From CAG-557 sp045540315 (GTDB lineage Bacteria > Bacillota > Clostridia > Oscillospirales > Acutalibacteraceae): 63,781 nt of DNA. Of this stretch, positions 33,694 through 41,696 are shown piece after piece (positions within the stretch are counted from its first letter, which is position 1; every line of letters starts with the position of its first letter). The stretch covers positions 1 through 63,781 of the forward strand of contig JAZQHA010000012.1 of assembly GCA_045540315.1 (NCBI GenBank). The letters are read 5' to 3'. The notes beneath the pieces were generated by a model. It was not told where the DNA came from. It ran no database searches and saw only the letters and a list, made by a program, of their open reading frames with translations. Both the position numbers and the translations under genes were made by a program.

Positions 33694-34737
33694 TTGTTAA
33701 TTCGTCGCAAGTTGGCCATTAGTTTATGTTTAGGTTTATGCTTACTGTTGCCAAATTTTATTCTTAAAACAGCAACCGCTGCTGAAGTTAACATTTCAAT
33801 GACATGCGACAATACAACTCCTGTCAGTGGTGAGGAGTTTGTTGTTAATGTAGTGCTTAAGCCGTCTGAGAATACTAACGTTGCAGCGTATCGAATACGG
33901 ATAAAATTTGATAGTACGAAGTTATCTTACAAAGGTTTGTATTCAGATATTAACTACGATGACTTTTCAAGCTATGTAAAGGGCGACGTGCTGACTGTAT
34001 TATATGTAACTACAGATCAGGGTTTTAACGTAAGTGCGGGGCATTCAGAGGTAATCCTTGAGTTGAATTTTAAAGTGTTGTCGAGTTGTAATGTAGGTTC
34101 AACGACACTAGTTGCGCAGATTGATGGACTATGTGATTATGATGCCAATGAGATTGCAATAATTGGTATTGACCCAATTGATATCACAGTTATTCAAACC
34201 GGTGAGGCCATTTGTGATCTTGCATCTTTGGCGATAGATGGATATCAATTAACACCGGCGTTTTCTCCCGATGTAACACAATATAGCGTAGATGTTCCGT
34301 ATTCTAAGAGTACAGTTGAGTTTGAAGCCACACCGTTGGATGACTCAGCAACTGTAAAGGCAAGTCGCAAAACACTAAAAAGCGCTGGAACTAGCACTGA
34401 CGTTAACTTAACTGTTGCATCAGCGGATAAAAAATCCAAAAAAGTTTATACAGTAACGGTAAACCGTTTAACTAAAGCCGAAACAGAAACAAAAAATTTA
34501 AGTAAAAACGAAGAACAGAAATCTACGGATATAGATAAAGAAAATCACACAGATTCCGCACCTATAGAAAATCTAGCGGACAATAACGATGATTCTTCAC
34601 AAAACTATGATAATAAAATTTACCCTACAAAAGCTCCGATGATAGTCACGCAGAACAGCTTTAATTTTGTATTTTTCGCAATAGTAGCAATAGTTTTTCT
34701 TGCTGTATCAATCTTTTTTATAAAACATAAACGTTAG
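33694..34737 (+). CDS. Cohesin-domain surface protein with a membrane anchor
   Basis: 347-aa exported protein. A signal peptide (LAISLCLGLCLLLPNF, ending TATAA) precedes a cohesin-like domain (about residues 35-180: PVSGEEFVVNVVLKPSENTN, VAAYRIRIKFDSTKLSYKGL, SEVILELNFKVL), the beta-sandwich that binds dockerins. A cadherin-like beta-sandwich follows (CDLASLAIDGYQLTPAFSPD, TQYSVDVPY, KVYTVTVNRL), then an acidic low-complexity linker and a C-terminal transmembrane helix with KHKR. No sortase or SLH motif. TTG at 33694 after AAAGGG is preferred; TTG at 33670 is possible. Confidence 0.78.
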   Translation: MLIRRKLAISLCLGLCLLLPNFILKTATAAEVNISMTCDNTTPVSGEEFVVNVVLKPSENTNVAAYRIRIKFDSTKLSYKGLYSDINYDDFSSYVKGDVLTVLYVTTDQGFNVSAGHSEVILELNFKVLSSCNVGSTTLVAQIDGLCDYDANEIAIIGIDPIDITVIQTGEAICDLASLAIDGYQLTPAFSPDVTQYSVDVPYSKSTVEFEATPLDDSATVKASRKTLKSAGTSTDVNLTVASADKKSKKVYTVTVNRLTKAETETKNLSKNEEQKSTDIDKENHTDSAPIENLADNNDDSSQNYDNKIYPTKAPMIVTQNSFNFVFFAIVAIVFLAVSIFFIKHKR

Positions 34738-34952
34738 CTAGATTATTTGGTATAAATTGTAAATTTGTTGTGTGTAAAAATACTGAGATTTTTTTAGAAG
34801 TCAATTATGATAAATCTATATTTATAAAATTATGAGAAAGATATTTTGGTTTCATGCTGAGGTAAAGTAGTACCCTACAATTGAAATCTCTATTCTTTAC
34901 GTTTTAGTCCCAAATCTTTAACTCGATTTCCATCTAGAAATAACTATAACAC

Positions 34953-34981
34953 AAAAAGGCCTATACCAAAGATAGGCCTTT
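34953..34981 (-). terminator. Terminator of the YdcF-like gene
   Basis: AAAGGCCTAT / ATAGGCCTTT, a perfect 10-bp stem. On the minus strand it is followed by TTGTGTT after a T-run. Confidence 0.75.
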
Positions 34982-35023
34982 AATGTTACACAATAGGCAA
35001 AAATTAATTAGTATTTACCAATC

Positions 35024-36058
35024 TTAGTGAAAAATTTTTTTATAAAGCCACGGGGCTCTAGCATATAATTTTTCTACTAAGTCTTTTTCTTTTGTAGATT
35101 CAACTTTCAAACCGGAGACCCTTAAAACTTGAGATACATTTGCCCATAGATATGAACCCAGCGCACCTGCAAAAGTTTTAGTTGACTCAGCAGCAGATTC
35201 GTGACCAATCACTTCAAACTTTAATGTACTGCCGTTTGTATGCAAAACTTCTGCAACAATGGCCTTTTGATACAATACATGCGGCTGCCCAGAAATAAAC
35301 ACTGCTGTTTGTACCTCAGGATGACTTTTATTCCAAGTGCAAAAGTCCTCAACAGTGGTCTGAGTAGTTGGCCGTCTACCATCTTTTTGTGGCGTATCTA
35401 TTACCACTAACTCTACGTTATCTTTCAAGGAAGAATGGTCATATAAAAACTTAAATAAATGCGTTTCAGTCACATTAGAAGGCTTGATATCAAAATATTT
35501 AGCAACCTCTTCAAGCTTTTCTTTTGAGCCATCCACTCCCACAGTTGCATATCTTTCTCCTGTGAGCAAGACAACCTTGTCAAACTTATATTCTTGAGTG
35601 ACCAAAGACTCTACAAATTTAATTCTTTCGGCCATAGCAGCCATTCTTGACCCCAAGATTGCAACAACATCATAATGCTTTTTTTGAGGCAAAACAGCAT
35701 CAACTAGGCCAAGATTCTTAAATTTCTCATTCAAAGACTTCTGGTTAGCCGCCATCCAGTCAAGGTCTGAGGTTTCCCAGCGCTCTTGTTTATCTGCTCT
35801 GTTTACCAAATTTTGTTGGGTGGCATCGACTAATTCCAACAATTCCCTTGCCCCAAAAGCATCTGGTAAATTTACACCAGCTTTTTCACATATCAATTTA
35901 AAAGCTTCTTGTTGCTCTTGGCTCGCAAAACCATAGAGATGCAACACCTCATTCAAGCTATATTTCGTTTGAGCATAAGCAGAACCTACACCTGTTGGTA
36001 AAAGCGAAGCTGCAGTTAGACATGAACATATTTTAGCAAAAAAGTTTTTTCTTCTCAT
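35024..36058 (-). CDS. Secreted YdcF-like (DUF218-type) protein
   Basis: 344-aa exported protein. The signal peptide has a basic start (MRRKNFF) and a cleavage site near GSAYAQ. After about 110 helical residues comes a Rossmann-like domain resembling YdcF/DUF218: HYDVVAILGSRMAAMAERIK, DKVVLLTGERYATVG, ELVVIDTP, RRPTTQTTVEDFCTW and TAVFISGQPHVLYQKAIVAE. The biochemical role of such proteins is unclear. I use the ATG at 36058 after AGGAGG. I am moderately sure of the fold and not of a function. Confidence 0.55.
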   Translation of the reverse strand: MRRKNFFAKICSCLTAASLLPTGVGSAYAQTKYSLNEVLHLYGFASQEQQEAFKLICEKAGVNLPDAFGARELLELVDATQQNLVNRADKQERWETSDLDWMAANQKSLNEKFKNLGLVDAVLPQKKHYDVVAILGSRMAAMAERIKFVESLVTQEYKFDKVVLLTGERYATVGVDGSKEKLEEVAKYFDIKPSNVTETHLFKFLYDHSSLKDNVELVVIDTPQKDGRRPTTQTTVEDFCTWNKSHPEVQTAVFISGQPHVLYQKAIVAEVLHTNGSTLKFEVIGHESAAESTKTFAGALGSYLWANVSQVLRVSGLKVESTKEKDLVEKLYARAPWLYKKIFH

Positions 36059-36138
36059 AAAAATCCTCCTATTTAAAAACAACTTAATTAAAAACAGATT
36101 TCTGGATCACAGTTGATAAAAATGGTGCGATTTCAAAT

Positions 36139-36190
36139 GGTTTCACTCGGATTTGAAACCTACCGATGAGTTCGACAAATTAGAATTTGT
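36139..36190. repeat. Direct repeat R1, downstream of the immunity gene
   Basis: A 52-bp stretch, GGTTTCACTC...AATTAGAATTTGT, about 70 percent identical by eye to R2 at 36851-36903. It contains an inverted repeat GGTTTCA/TGAAACC and a perfect GACAAATT/AATTTGTC. It sits next to the stop codon of the gene at 36198, as R2 does for the next gene. Confidence 0.6.
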
Positions 36191-36197
36191 CAGTTTT

Positions 36198-36656
36198 TTA
36201 ATTTTTGATTTCTTTCAAATGATTTGTCTGCCACAAACGCTCTTTCTTAACTTCATCCATATTATTAGGGTATAATAAATTGATAACTTTAACTGCATAA
36301 TCAGAAGCCACCATTGCATGCTCTTTCATATGTCCTGTAGCAACAGCTTGACCGACAACCCTCAATGCTGTGCAAATAATATCATTTTCACTTGCTTTTG
36401 CCATTTGATGAATTTTAAAGCAAATCTGCCTAACATCATGCATACGAACGTTGCCTTTTTGCCACTGCTCATTTATAAAAAAGCCTTCTTTTATTGTATC
36501 ATTATCCATGTCTGGATAGTTTATCAATTCAAGTATGTGAGCAGCCAACAATAATGCGTATTTACATAATTTCACTTGAGAAGAAAGTTCATATTCAGAA
36601 TCTAATTCTTTTCTCAAGTCTGTATCATCAATTATTTTAATCTTTACTTTTGTCAT
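36198..36656 (-). CDS. Putative immunity protein (Imm5-like)
   Basis: 152-aa all-helical protein. The segment IICTALRVVGQAVATGHMKE followed by HAMVASDYAVKVINLL matches the conserved AxGQAxATxHxxxHA pattern of Imm5-type putative immunity proteins found beside polymorphic toxins. No toxin is encoded next to it. Its ATG overlaps the stop of the small membrane protein upstream (ATGA), so the pair is coupled. The two genes are bounded by direct repeats R1 and R2. Confidence 0.65.
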   Translation of the reverse strand: MTKVKIKIIDDTDLRKELDSEYELSSQVKLCKYALLLAAHILELINYPDMDNDTIKEGFFINEQWQKGNVRMHDVRQICFKIHQMAKASENDIICTALRVVGQAVATGHMKEHAMVASDYAVKVINLLYPNNMDEVKKERLWQTNHLKEIKN

Positions 36657-36838
36657 CCATAAGTCCTCTGCAAACTGTAAAGTCTACCATCATTACAATC
36701 TTCTGCAAATCCAAGTTTATCGAAAAAATTATAACACATAATTATGAAAAAAGCCACAACAACAAAAAGCACGATAGTTTTAATATCAAACTTATCGTAC
36801 TTATTTGAATTGTTTTGATAATAATGATACGGTTTCAC
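36653..36838 (-). CDS. Small membrane protein next to the immunity gene
   Basis: 61-aa protein with one transmembrane helix (TIVLFVVVAFFIIMCYNFF) after a Tyr/Asn-rich N-terminus. GTG start with a weak ribosome site (GGAACC). The start codon lies in a sequence that repeats the GGTTTCAC motif of R2. It is coupled to the immunity gene by a four-base overlap. No family recognised. Confidence 0.5.
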   Translation of the reverse strand: MKPYHYYQNNSNKYDKFDIKTIVLFVVVAFFIIMCYNFFDKLGFAEDCNDGRLYSLQRTYG

Positions 36839-36850
36839 AGGGTTCCAAAA

Positions 36851-36903
36851 GGTTTCACTTGAAAATTAAACCATACTGAGGAGTTAGATAAATTGGAATT
36901 TGT
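36851..36903. repeat. Direct repeat R2, downstream of the GrpB gene
   Basis: Second copy of the repeat at 36139-36190, starting GGTTTCACTT and ending AATTGGAATTTGT, directly beside the GrpB stop codon. Distance between copies is about 712 bp. A third partial copy of its first bases (GGTTTCACAG) is at 36831-36840. Confidence 0.6.
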
Positions 36904-37419
36904 TTATTTCAAACCACACTTTTTATATAATTCTTCAATACACGGAGATTTGTATTCAATGTATTTATCTATATCGTTGGGAAACAACTCTGCGGCGTTT
37001 TCTTTTACTATACTGTATTCTTTGACAGCTTCAGTATCGTGTCGTAGAAAATCTCTAAATGCAATATGGCGGTGCAATTCCTCAGAATACTGTGGACATA
37101 CATACAAATGGTGCATCATTAAATGAGGCTTGTCCGTATATTTGAATGCCTCCCTATCTTTTATTCCGAGATTGCCCTCGTGGATATATCCAATCGCTCT
37201 GAGTTTACTGACAATCTCATCAAATGCCGAATAATCCCTGATAATCACATCAATATCAATGCAAGGCTTGGCAGACATTCCTTTTACAGATGTACTTCCA
37301 ACATGTTCAATACCGAGAATCAAATTACCGATTTCAGCTTCAATTTCATTCTTTATTTCTTCAAAAGCAATTTTCCATGCTTCCTCATAAGGAACAACTA
37401 CAACTCTTTTTGTTCGCAT
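36904..37419 (-). CDS. GrpB family protein (UPF0157)
   Basis: 171-aa protein of the GrpB/UPF0157 family, which has a nucleotidyltransferase-like fold; its substrate is unknown. The core motif IEHVGSTSVKGMSAKPCIDI, then DVIIRDYSAFDEIVSKLRAI, and HLYVCPQYSEELHRHIAFRD is clear, including the GSTS and DID residues. ATG at 37419 with GAGGG 7 nt upstream. The unrelated heat-shock GrpE is elsewhere (18074). Confidence 0.9.
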   Translation of the reverse strand: MRTKRVVVVPYEEAWKIAFEEIKNEIEAEIGNLILGIEHVGSTSVKGMSAKPCIDIDVIIRDYSAFDEIVSKLRAIGYIHEGNLGIKDREAFKYTDKPHLMMHHLYVCPQYSEELHRHIAFRDFLRHDTEAVKEYSIVKENAAELFPNDIDKYIEYKSPCIEELYKKCGLK

Positions 37420-37544
37420 CTGCAACCCTCGCAAATTCAAGTTGGTCTAACTAATTATATCATGGTTGTGCGGTAAATCAACATTGAGCAAGATAAAAGA
37501 CCGGCCATTCCGATACTTCTGGTATCAAAATGATCGGTCTTATT

Positions 37545-37894
37545 TGGTGGAGATGAGGGGAATTGAACCCCTGTCCGAAAACCGCTTATCAAGGCTTTCT
37601 ACGAGTGTAGTTATTGTTTTAAAGTTCCCTTAGCAAAACGCTCAATAACAAGCTTTTTACCTCGGTAGGCTCTAAGTCATGACTAAATCTGAGCCGAGAT
37701 TTAGTGCACGTTCACTGCTAATCGACGCCTTATATAGAGTCGCAGTAATCTCTAAAAAGACGGCAGCTTAACTAAGCTGCAACAGCAACGTTATTGTTGT
37801 CGTTTAATTTTAAAAAATTGCGAAGTTTAAAGCGTATTCGCGCCGCTACCCGCTTACCAAGACTTACAATCCCCGTCGAAACCGTTACATCCCC
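37545..37894 (-). ncRNA. ssrA: Transfer-messenger RNA
   Basis: tmRNA of about 350 nt that rescues stalled ribosomes. The tRNA-like ends pair (GGGGATG with CATCTCC), the 5' end carries GTAACGGTTTCGACGGGGAT, the T arm is GGGGTTCAATTCCCC and CCA is encoded. The tag frame ends N-D-N-N-N-V-A-V-A-A then TAG (37782-37814), with the stop in a hairpin GCAGCTT/AAGCTGC. The resume codon is not obvious: the frame upstream of the tag is open for several codons and no Ala codon sits at the expected place. smpB lies 9 nt upstream. Confidence 0.95.
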
Positions 37895-37903
37895 ATTCTA
37901 GAC

Positions 37904-38368
37904 TTAGCGATTATACTCCTTAATAGTGCGCTCAATTTTTCTTTGAGCATCTCTTTTGGCCATTACGCTGCGCTTGTCGTATAATTTTTTACCCTTACAA
38001 AGCCCAACACAAACCTTGACAAGAGAACCCTTTAGATAAACAGAAAGCGGAACCAGTGCATAGCCATCTTGCTTTACAAGGCCCAATAAACGCATAATCT
38101 CTCGCTTGTGCATCAATAATTTTTTTACACGCATTGGGTCTTTATTAAAAATATTTCCCTGCTCATACGGTGCAATATGCATTCCGTTAAGCAAAAGTTG
38201 CCCGTCTACGATTGAGCACCAGGCCTCTTTTAAAGAAACTTTTCCTTGGCGTACCGATTTAACTTCTGTTCCAAAAAGTTCGATACCTGCTTCCAATTTG
38301 TCCTCCACGAAGTAGTTGTGAAAAGCTTTTTTGTTTTGAGCTATTGTTTTAAATGTTTCGTTTTTCAT
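37904..38368 (-). CDS. smpB: SsrA-binding protein SmpB
   Basis: 154-aa partner of tmRNA in trans-translation. Family segments: FHNYFVEDKLEAGIELFGTE, VKSVRQGKVSLKEAWCSI, LLMHKREIMRLLG and a basic C-terminal tail KGKKLYDKRSVMAKRDAQRK that enters the decoding site. GAGGTG precedes the ATG. It is encoded immediately before ssrA on the same strand. Confidence 0.97.
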   Translation of the reverse strand: MKNETFKTIAQNKKAFHNYFVEDKLEAGIELFGTEVKSVRQGKVSLKEAWCSIVDGQLLLNGMHIAPYEQGNIFNKDPMRVKKLLMHKREIMRLLGLVKQDGYALVPLSVYLKGSLVKVCVGLCKGKKLYDKRSVMAKRDAQRKIERTIKEYNR

Positions 38369-38405
38369 GCTTTTCTCACCTCTTCGTGAAACTTTTGGCC
38401 TGTCA

Positions 38406-38466
38406 AAAATTGACGATTAAAAAAGTCAATTTTATTTATTTTACAACAAAACAATAACGTTGTCAA
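38406..38466 (-). promoter_or_regulatory. smpB promoter and leader hairpin
   Basis: Minus-strand TTGACA (38461-38466), 17-nt spacer, TAAAAT (38438-38443). The leader then forms AAAATTGAC / GTCAATTTT (38406-38433). Element E8 starts only 17 bp upstream of the -35 box. Confidence 0.7.
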
Positions 38467-38483
38467 GGCCCTCAAAGTCACAC

Positions 38484-38698
38484 GGAGTGCCCCACTTGTA
38501 CTTATCCTCGGTTTTTCTCCTTTGCCGTCGCGGCCGCGAGGCCAAATAAAATAAATTTTCATTTATTTTATTTGTAGACAAGGGTCAACTTTGTTGAGCC
38601 CTTGTCTGGCCGAATGCTCTGTTAGAGCATTCGGCGCCTCGCGGCGTCCTTGGGTTGATGTTGCTTAGTAATTAATTGGGGCACTCCCAAGCCCAAGA
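38484..38698 (+). repeat. Cloverleaf repeat element E8
   Basis: Termini GGAGTGCCCC (38484-38493) / GGGGCACTCC (38688-38697) are perfect inverted repeats. Outer stem 38533-38542 / 38636-38645, exact. The AT-rich arm is a 13-bp stem (38543-38574), the mixed arm a 14-bp stem with one bulge (38576-38607), and the GC-rich arm 12 bp with a GTT loop (38609-38635). At 215 bp it is the longest copy. It separates smpB from recR. Confidence 0.9.
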
Positions 38699-38700
38699 AT

Positions 38701-39300
38701 TCAAATCTCACTTCTACCCATAAGTGCCCGCGAAAGAGTAACTTCGTCTGCATATTCAAGGTCGCCACCGACAGGGATTCCATAAGCCAAACGCGTAACT
38801 TTTACGCCGAGTGGTTTTAATAACTTTGAGATGTACATAGCGGTTGCCTCGCCCTCTACCGTGGGGTTTGTCGCCATAATCACTTCCTGTATTGGCTCAG
38901 TTGCAATTCGATTTAAAAGCTCTTTAATGTAAAGCTGCTCTGGGCCAATGCCGTTTAGAGGAGAAATCGCGCCATGTAAAACATGATACGATGCGGAACA
39001 ATCGCCTGTTCGCTCGAGCGCAACTACATCACGAGGGTCTTCTACAACACAAATAATACTTTTATCTCGCGAGTTATTTCGGCATACGTGACACAAATCT
39101 TGGTCGGTGAGGTTTTTACAAACTTTGCAGTATTTAATTTTCTCGTGAGCTTCCAAAATAGCACTCGCAAAATCTTTTGCTTCCACGTCCGGCATCTGTA
39201 GAACAAAATAAGCAAGTCGTTGTGCAGTTTTTTTCCCGATTCCAGGCAATCTTTCAAAATTCTCGATTAAGTTTGCCAAAGGTGTTACATTATATTCCAT
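38701..39300 (-). CDS. recR: Recombination protein RecR
   Basis: 199-aa recombination mediator that works with RecO and RecF to load RecA on gaps. The helix-hairpin-helix is LIENFERLPGIGKKTAQRLA, the zinc finger CKVCKNLTDQDLCHVC, and the Toprim domain has ICVVEDPRDVVALERTG and TNPTVEGEATAMYI. It follows ybaB by 6 nt, in the common dnaX-ybaB-recR order. Element E8 abuts its stop. Confidence 0.96.
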   Translation of the reverse strand: MEYNVTPLANLIENFERLPGIGKKTAQRLAYFVLQMPDVEAKDFASAILEAHEKIKYCKVCKNLTDQDLCHVCRNNSRDKSIICVVEDPRDVVALERTGDCSASYHVLHGAISPLNGIGPEQLYIKELLNRIATEPIQEVIMATNPTVEGEATAMYISKLLKPLGVKVTRLAYGIPVGGDLEYADEVTLSRALMGRSEI

Positions 39301-39306
39301 CTCGTA

Positions 39307-39657
39307 CTAAAATAAGCCCGGCATATTTAATCCAGCTGACAGCTTATCCATTTTTTCATTTTTCTCAGTGATAGCCTGTCGAATAGCATCATTCGTAGCA
39401 ACAATAAGCAAATCCGATAACATTTCGATATCATCTTTGTTTACGATTTCTGGATTTATCTCCACATTCAACACTTCTGGCTTGCCGTTAATAGTAACCT
39501 TAACCAAGCCACCAGAGGCCGACGCTACATACTCTTTCTCCTCTAGCTCACTAGTTAAATTGTCCATTTCTTGTTGAACTTTTTGAGCCTTCATAGCTAA
39601 CTGTTGTAAATTTCCGGCTCCTCCGCCACCGTAACCTTTTGGTAATCTTGCTTTCAT
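39307..39657 (-). CDS. YbaB/EbfC nucleoid-associated protein
   Basis: 116-aa DNA-binding protein of the YbaB/EbfC family, typically encoded between dnaX and recR. It contains LQQLAMKAQKVQQEMDNLTS (coiled region), ASASGGLVKVTINGKPEVLN and INPEIVNKDDIEMLSDLLIV. A Gly-rich N-terminus (KGYGGGGAGN) is typical of Firmicute members. ATG at 39657 after GGGAGGAA. Confidence 0.94.
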   Translation of the reverse strand: MKARLPKGYGGGGAGNLQQLAMKAQKVQQEMDNLTSELEEKEYVASASGGLVKVTINGKPEVLNVEINPEIVNKDDIEMLSDLLIVATNDAIRQAITEKNEKMDKLSAGLNMPGLF

Positions 39658-39674
39658 CGTTATTCCTCCCAAAT

Positions 39675-41297
39675 TTATATATCGTTGACATTTATACCAA
39701 GTTGCCTAGCCGTATCGGCCAACGTCTCGAGGGGGTCAGCTGCTGGTTCATCCGTTTTTGGTTTTGCGTATGGACCAAGCTTATATGCCCTACCTGTGAC
39801 GTTTTTTATTGCTTCTCTCATTTTATCGCGCTGACTAGATTTACGCAAGAGCTCAAATGCCATCTCATTGTTTGAATCGATTAGGACAAAATCGCCACTA
39901 ACGTAAGCTGAAGAACCCTTAAAGGCCATTGCAATCGTGTGCGAATGTTCTTTTAGCGCGTCTAGCACATCATTCCAACTGGTCATCTTTTGTGCATTTT
40001 TTTGCAAGTTGGCAAGAGTAGCGTCAGTAGCCGTTTTGGGGCTAGGTTGCTCTTGAGCCTCGCTTTTTGATACCTTTGTTTTTTCCATCGAGGATTGGCT
40101 CTCTGCACGTTTAATAGGCTTTTTCTCATGAGCGATACCACCATTCGCTACTAGTAACTTTACTTTTTTCTCTAAGGCCTCCAGGCGATTAGCTAGCGCC
40201 TCACTGCTATAATTTAGTTCTGGCGCACACAATTTTATAAGACAAATTTCGAGTTCTGTTTTCGCGTCACAACCTCGATTCATTTTCTCAAACGAGGTTT
40301 GTAATGTGTCGACTATAAAAATTATTGTCTCAAGAGAAACGTTATTTGTCAAATCGCACAAAGTTGCGTAGTCATCTTCAGAAATCACCAGTAAATCCTT
40401 GGCATTGTGCAAAGTTTTTATCAGCATCATATTTCTAAAAGTGCCAATTAATTCATGTGTCAGTCGCAACATGTCTTTTGAGTGTGTATTAAAATTATCA
40501 ACAATATTAATAGTTTCTTGAGGTTGCTTCGTCAATATGGCCCTAGCTAACTCAAAAATCTGTTCCGATGAGGCAATTCCAACGGTCTCGCTTACCGTCT
40601 CTGCCGAAATATTCTTCTCAACTCCCAAGCATTTGTCAAGAATAGCCAAGGCATCACGCATTGCACCGTCAGAAATTCGCGCAATTAGTGTAGCAGCAGC
40701 TCGATCAATTTCTGCGCCTTCTTGTTCGGTCACAAATTTCAATCTACTAGCAATATCGTCCGCAGAAATTTTATGAAACTCAAACCGTTGACATCTTGAC
40801 AAAATAGTTGCCGGAATTTTGTGCACCTCAGTTGTCGCCAGGATAAAAATAACGTGTGCCGGTGGCTCTTCGAGCGTCTTCAAAAGGGCATTAAACGCGC
40901 CTGCCGACAACATATGTACCTCATCGATGATATAAACCCGGAACTTCGCCTTAGCTGGAGTAAATGCCGCTGACTCACAAATCTCGCGAATATCGTTCAC
41001 ACCGTTGTTACTAGCGGCATCCAGCTCAACGATATCCATAACTTCTCCAGAATCAATCTCCCGACACAAGGCACATTCGCCGCAAGGGTTTCCGTCAATC
41101 AAGCTTGTACAATTAACAGCCTTTGCAAAAATTTTTGCACAGGTTGTTTTGCCGGTACCACGCGAACCAATAAAAAGATACGCGTGACCAATCCGACCCG
41201 ATGAAAGCTCATTTTGCAATGTTACCGTAACGTGAGGTTGACCAATAACATCCTTAAAAACTTTCGGACGATATTTTCTGTAAAGAGCTTGATACAT
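39675..41297 (-). CDS. dnaX: DNA polymerase III subunits gamma/tau
   Basis: 540-aa clamp-loader ATPase. It begins YQALYRKYRPKVFKDVIGQP and has Walker A IGSRGTGKTTCAKIFAKAVN, a zinc knuckle CTSLIDGNPCGECALC, Walker B YIIDEVHMLSAGAFNALLKT and the sensor ATTEVHKIPATILSRCQRFE. The C-terminal third (tau) is Lys/Ser-rich then a folded domain. No slippage heptamer is obvious. I take the ATG at 41297; another in-frame ATG at 41303 is nearly as likely. The SRP RNA lies upstream on the same strand. Confidence 0.96.
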   Translation of the reverse strand: MYQALYRKYRPKVFKDVIGQPHVTVTLQNELSSGRIGHAYLFIGSRGTGKTTCAKIFAKAVNCTSLIDGNPCGECALCREIDSGEVMDIVELDAASNNGVNDIREICESAAFTPAKAKFRVYIIDEVHMLSAGAFNALLKTLEEPPAHVIFILATTEVHKIPATILSRCQRFEFHKISADDIASRLKFVTEQEGAEIDRAAATLIARISDGAMRDALAILDKCLGVEKNISAETVSETVGIASSEQIFELARAILTKQPQETINIVDNFNTHSKDMLRLTHELIGTFRNMMLIKTLHNAKDLLVISEDDYATLCDLTNNVSLETIIFIVDTLQTSFEKMNRGCDAKTELEICLIKLCAPELNYSSEALANRLEALEKKVKLLVANGGIAHEKKPIKRAESQSSMEKTKVSKSEAQEQPSPKTATDATLANLQKNAQKMTSWNDVLDALKEHSHTIAMAFKGSSAYVSGDFVLIDSNNEMAFELLRKSSQRDKMREAIKNVTGRAYKLGPYAKPKTDEPAADPLETLADTARQLGINVNDI

Positions 41298-41387
41298 ATG
41301 CATTTGACCCTTCCCAAACAAAATAAAAACTCGAGCCTTAAACAAGACCCGCGATACACTTAAATATGCAAGCGAGCAAACTAACTG

Positions 41388-41476
41388 CATCGCCTCCAGA
41401 AATTCGCTTAATGCTGCTCGGTTCCCCGCCTGACATGGTTCACGATTCCGGACCGCACAGCGCCTACCCGCTCACA
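41388..41476 (-). ncRNA. ffs: Signal recognition particle RNA (small bacterial type)
   Basis: RNA partner of Ffh. The minus strand contains the diagnostic helix-8 core: GTCAGG, CGG, a GGAA tetraloop, CCG, AGCAGC. The 5' side (GCGGGTAGGCGCTGTGCGG) and 3' side (GCATTAAGCGAATTTCTGG) extend the hairpin. It sits upstream of dnaX, the usual Firmicute location. Ends are approximate. Confidence 0.92.
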
Positions 41477-41533
41477 TATTTAAACATATCGCGTTTTTTT
41501 ATTTAATCCTATGCAAATAAATTTGTGCTTTTA

Positions 41534-41562
41534 ATTATATCATAAATTTTTGTGAAATTCAA
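41534..41562 (-). promoter_or_regulatory. Promoter of the SRP RNA-dnaX-ybaB-recR unit
   Basis: Minus-strand TTGAAT (41557-41562), 17-nt spacer, TATAAT (41534-41539), about 50 nt upstream of the SRP RNA. Confidence 0.7.
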
Positions 41563-41696
41563 TATTGAAATTCAAAAAATCAACAAATCGTCACGCGAAA
41601 TTTCTACAAAACATTTCCATTAAACCTCTTTATTTTTATAATTATAGCCAATATAATTGTATCTGTAATAATTAATGTGGAAAGTGGTGTTTTATT

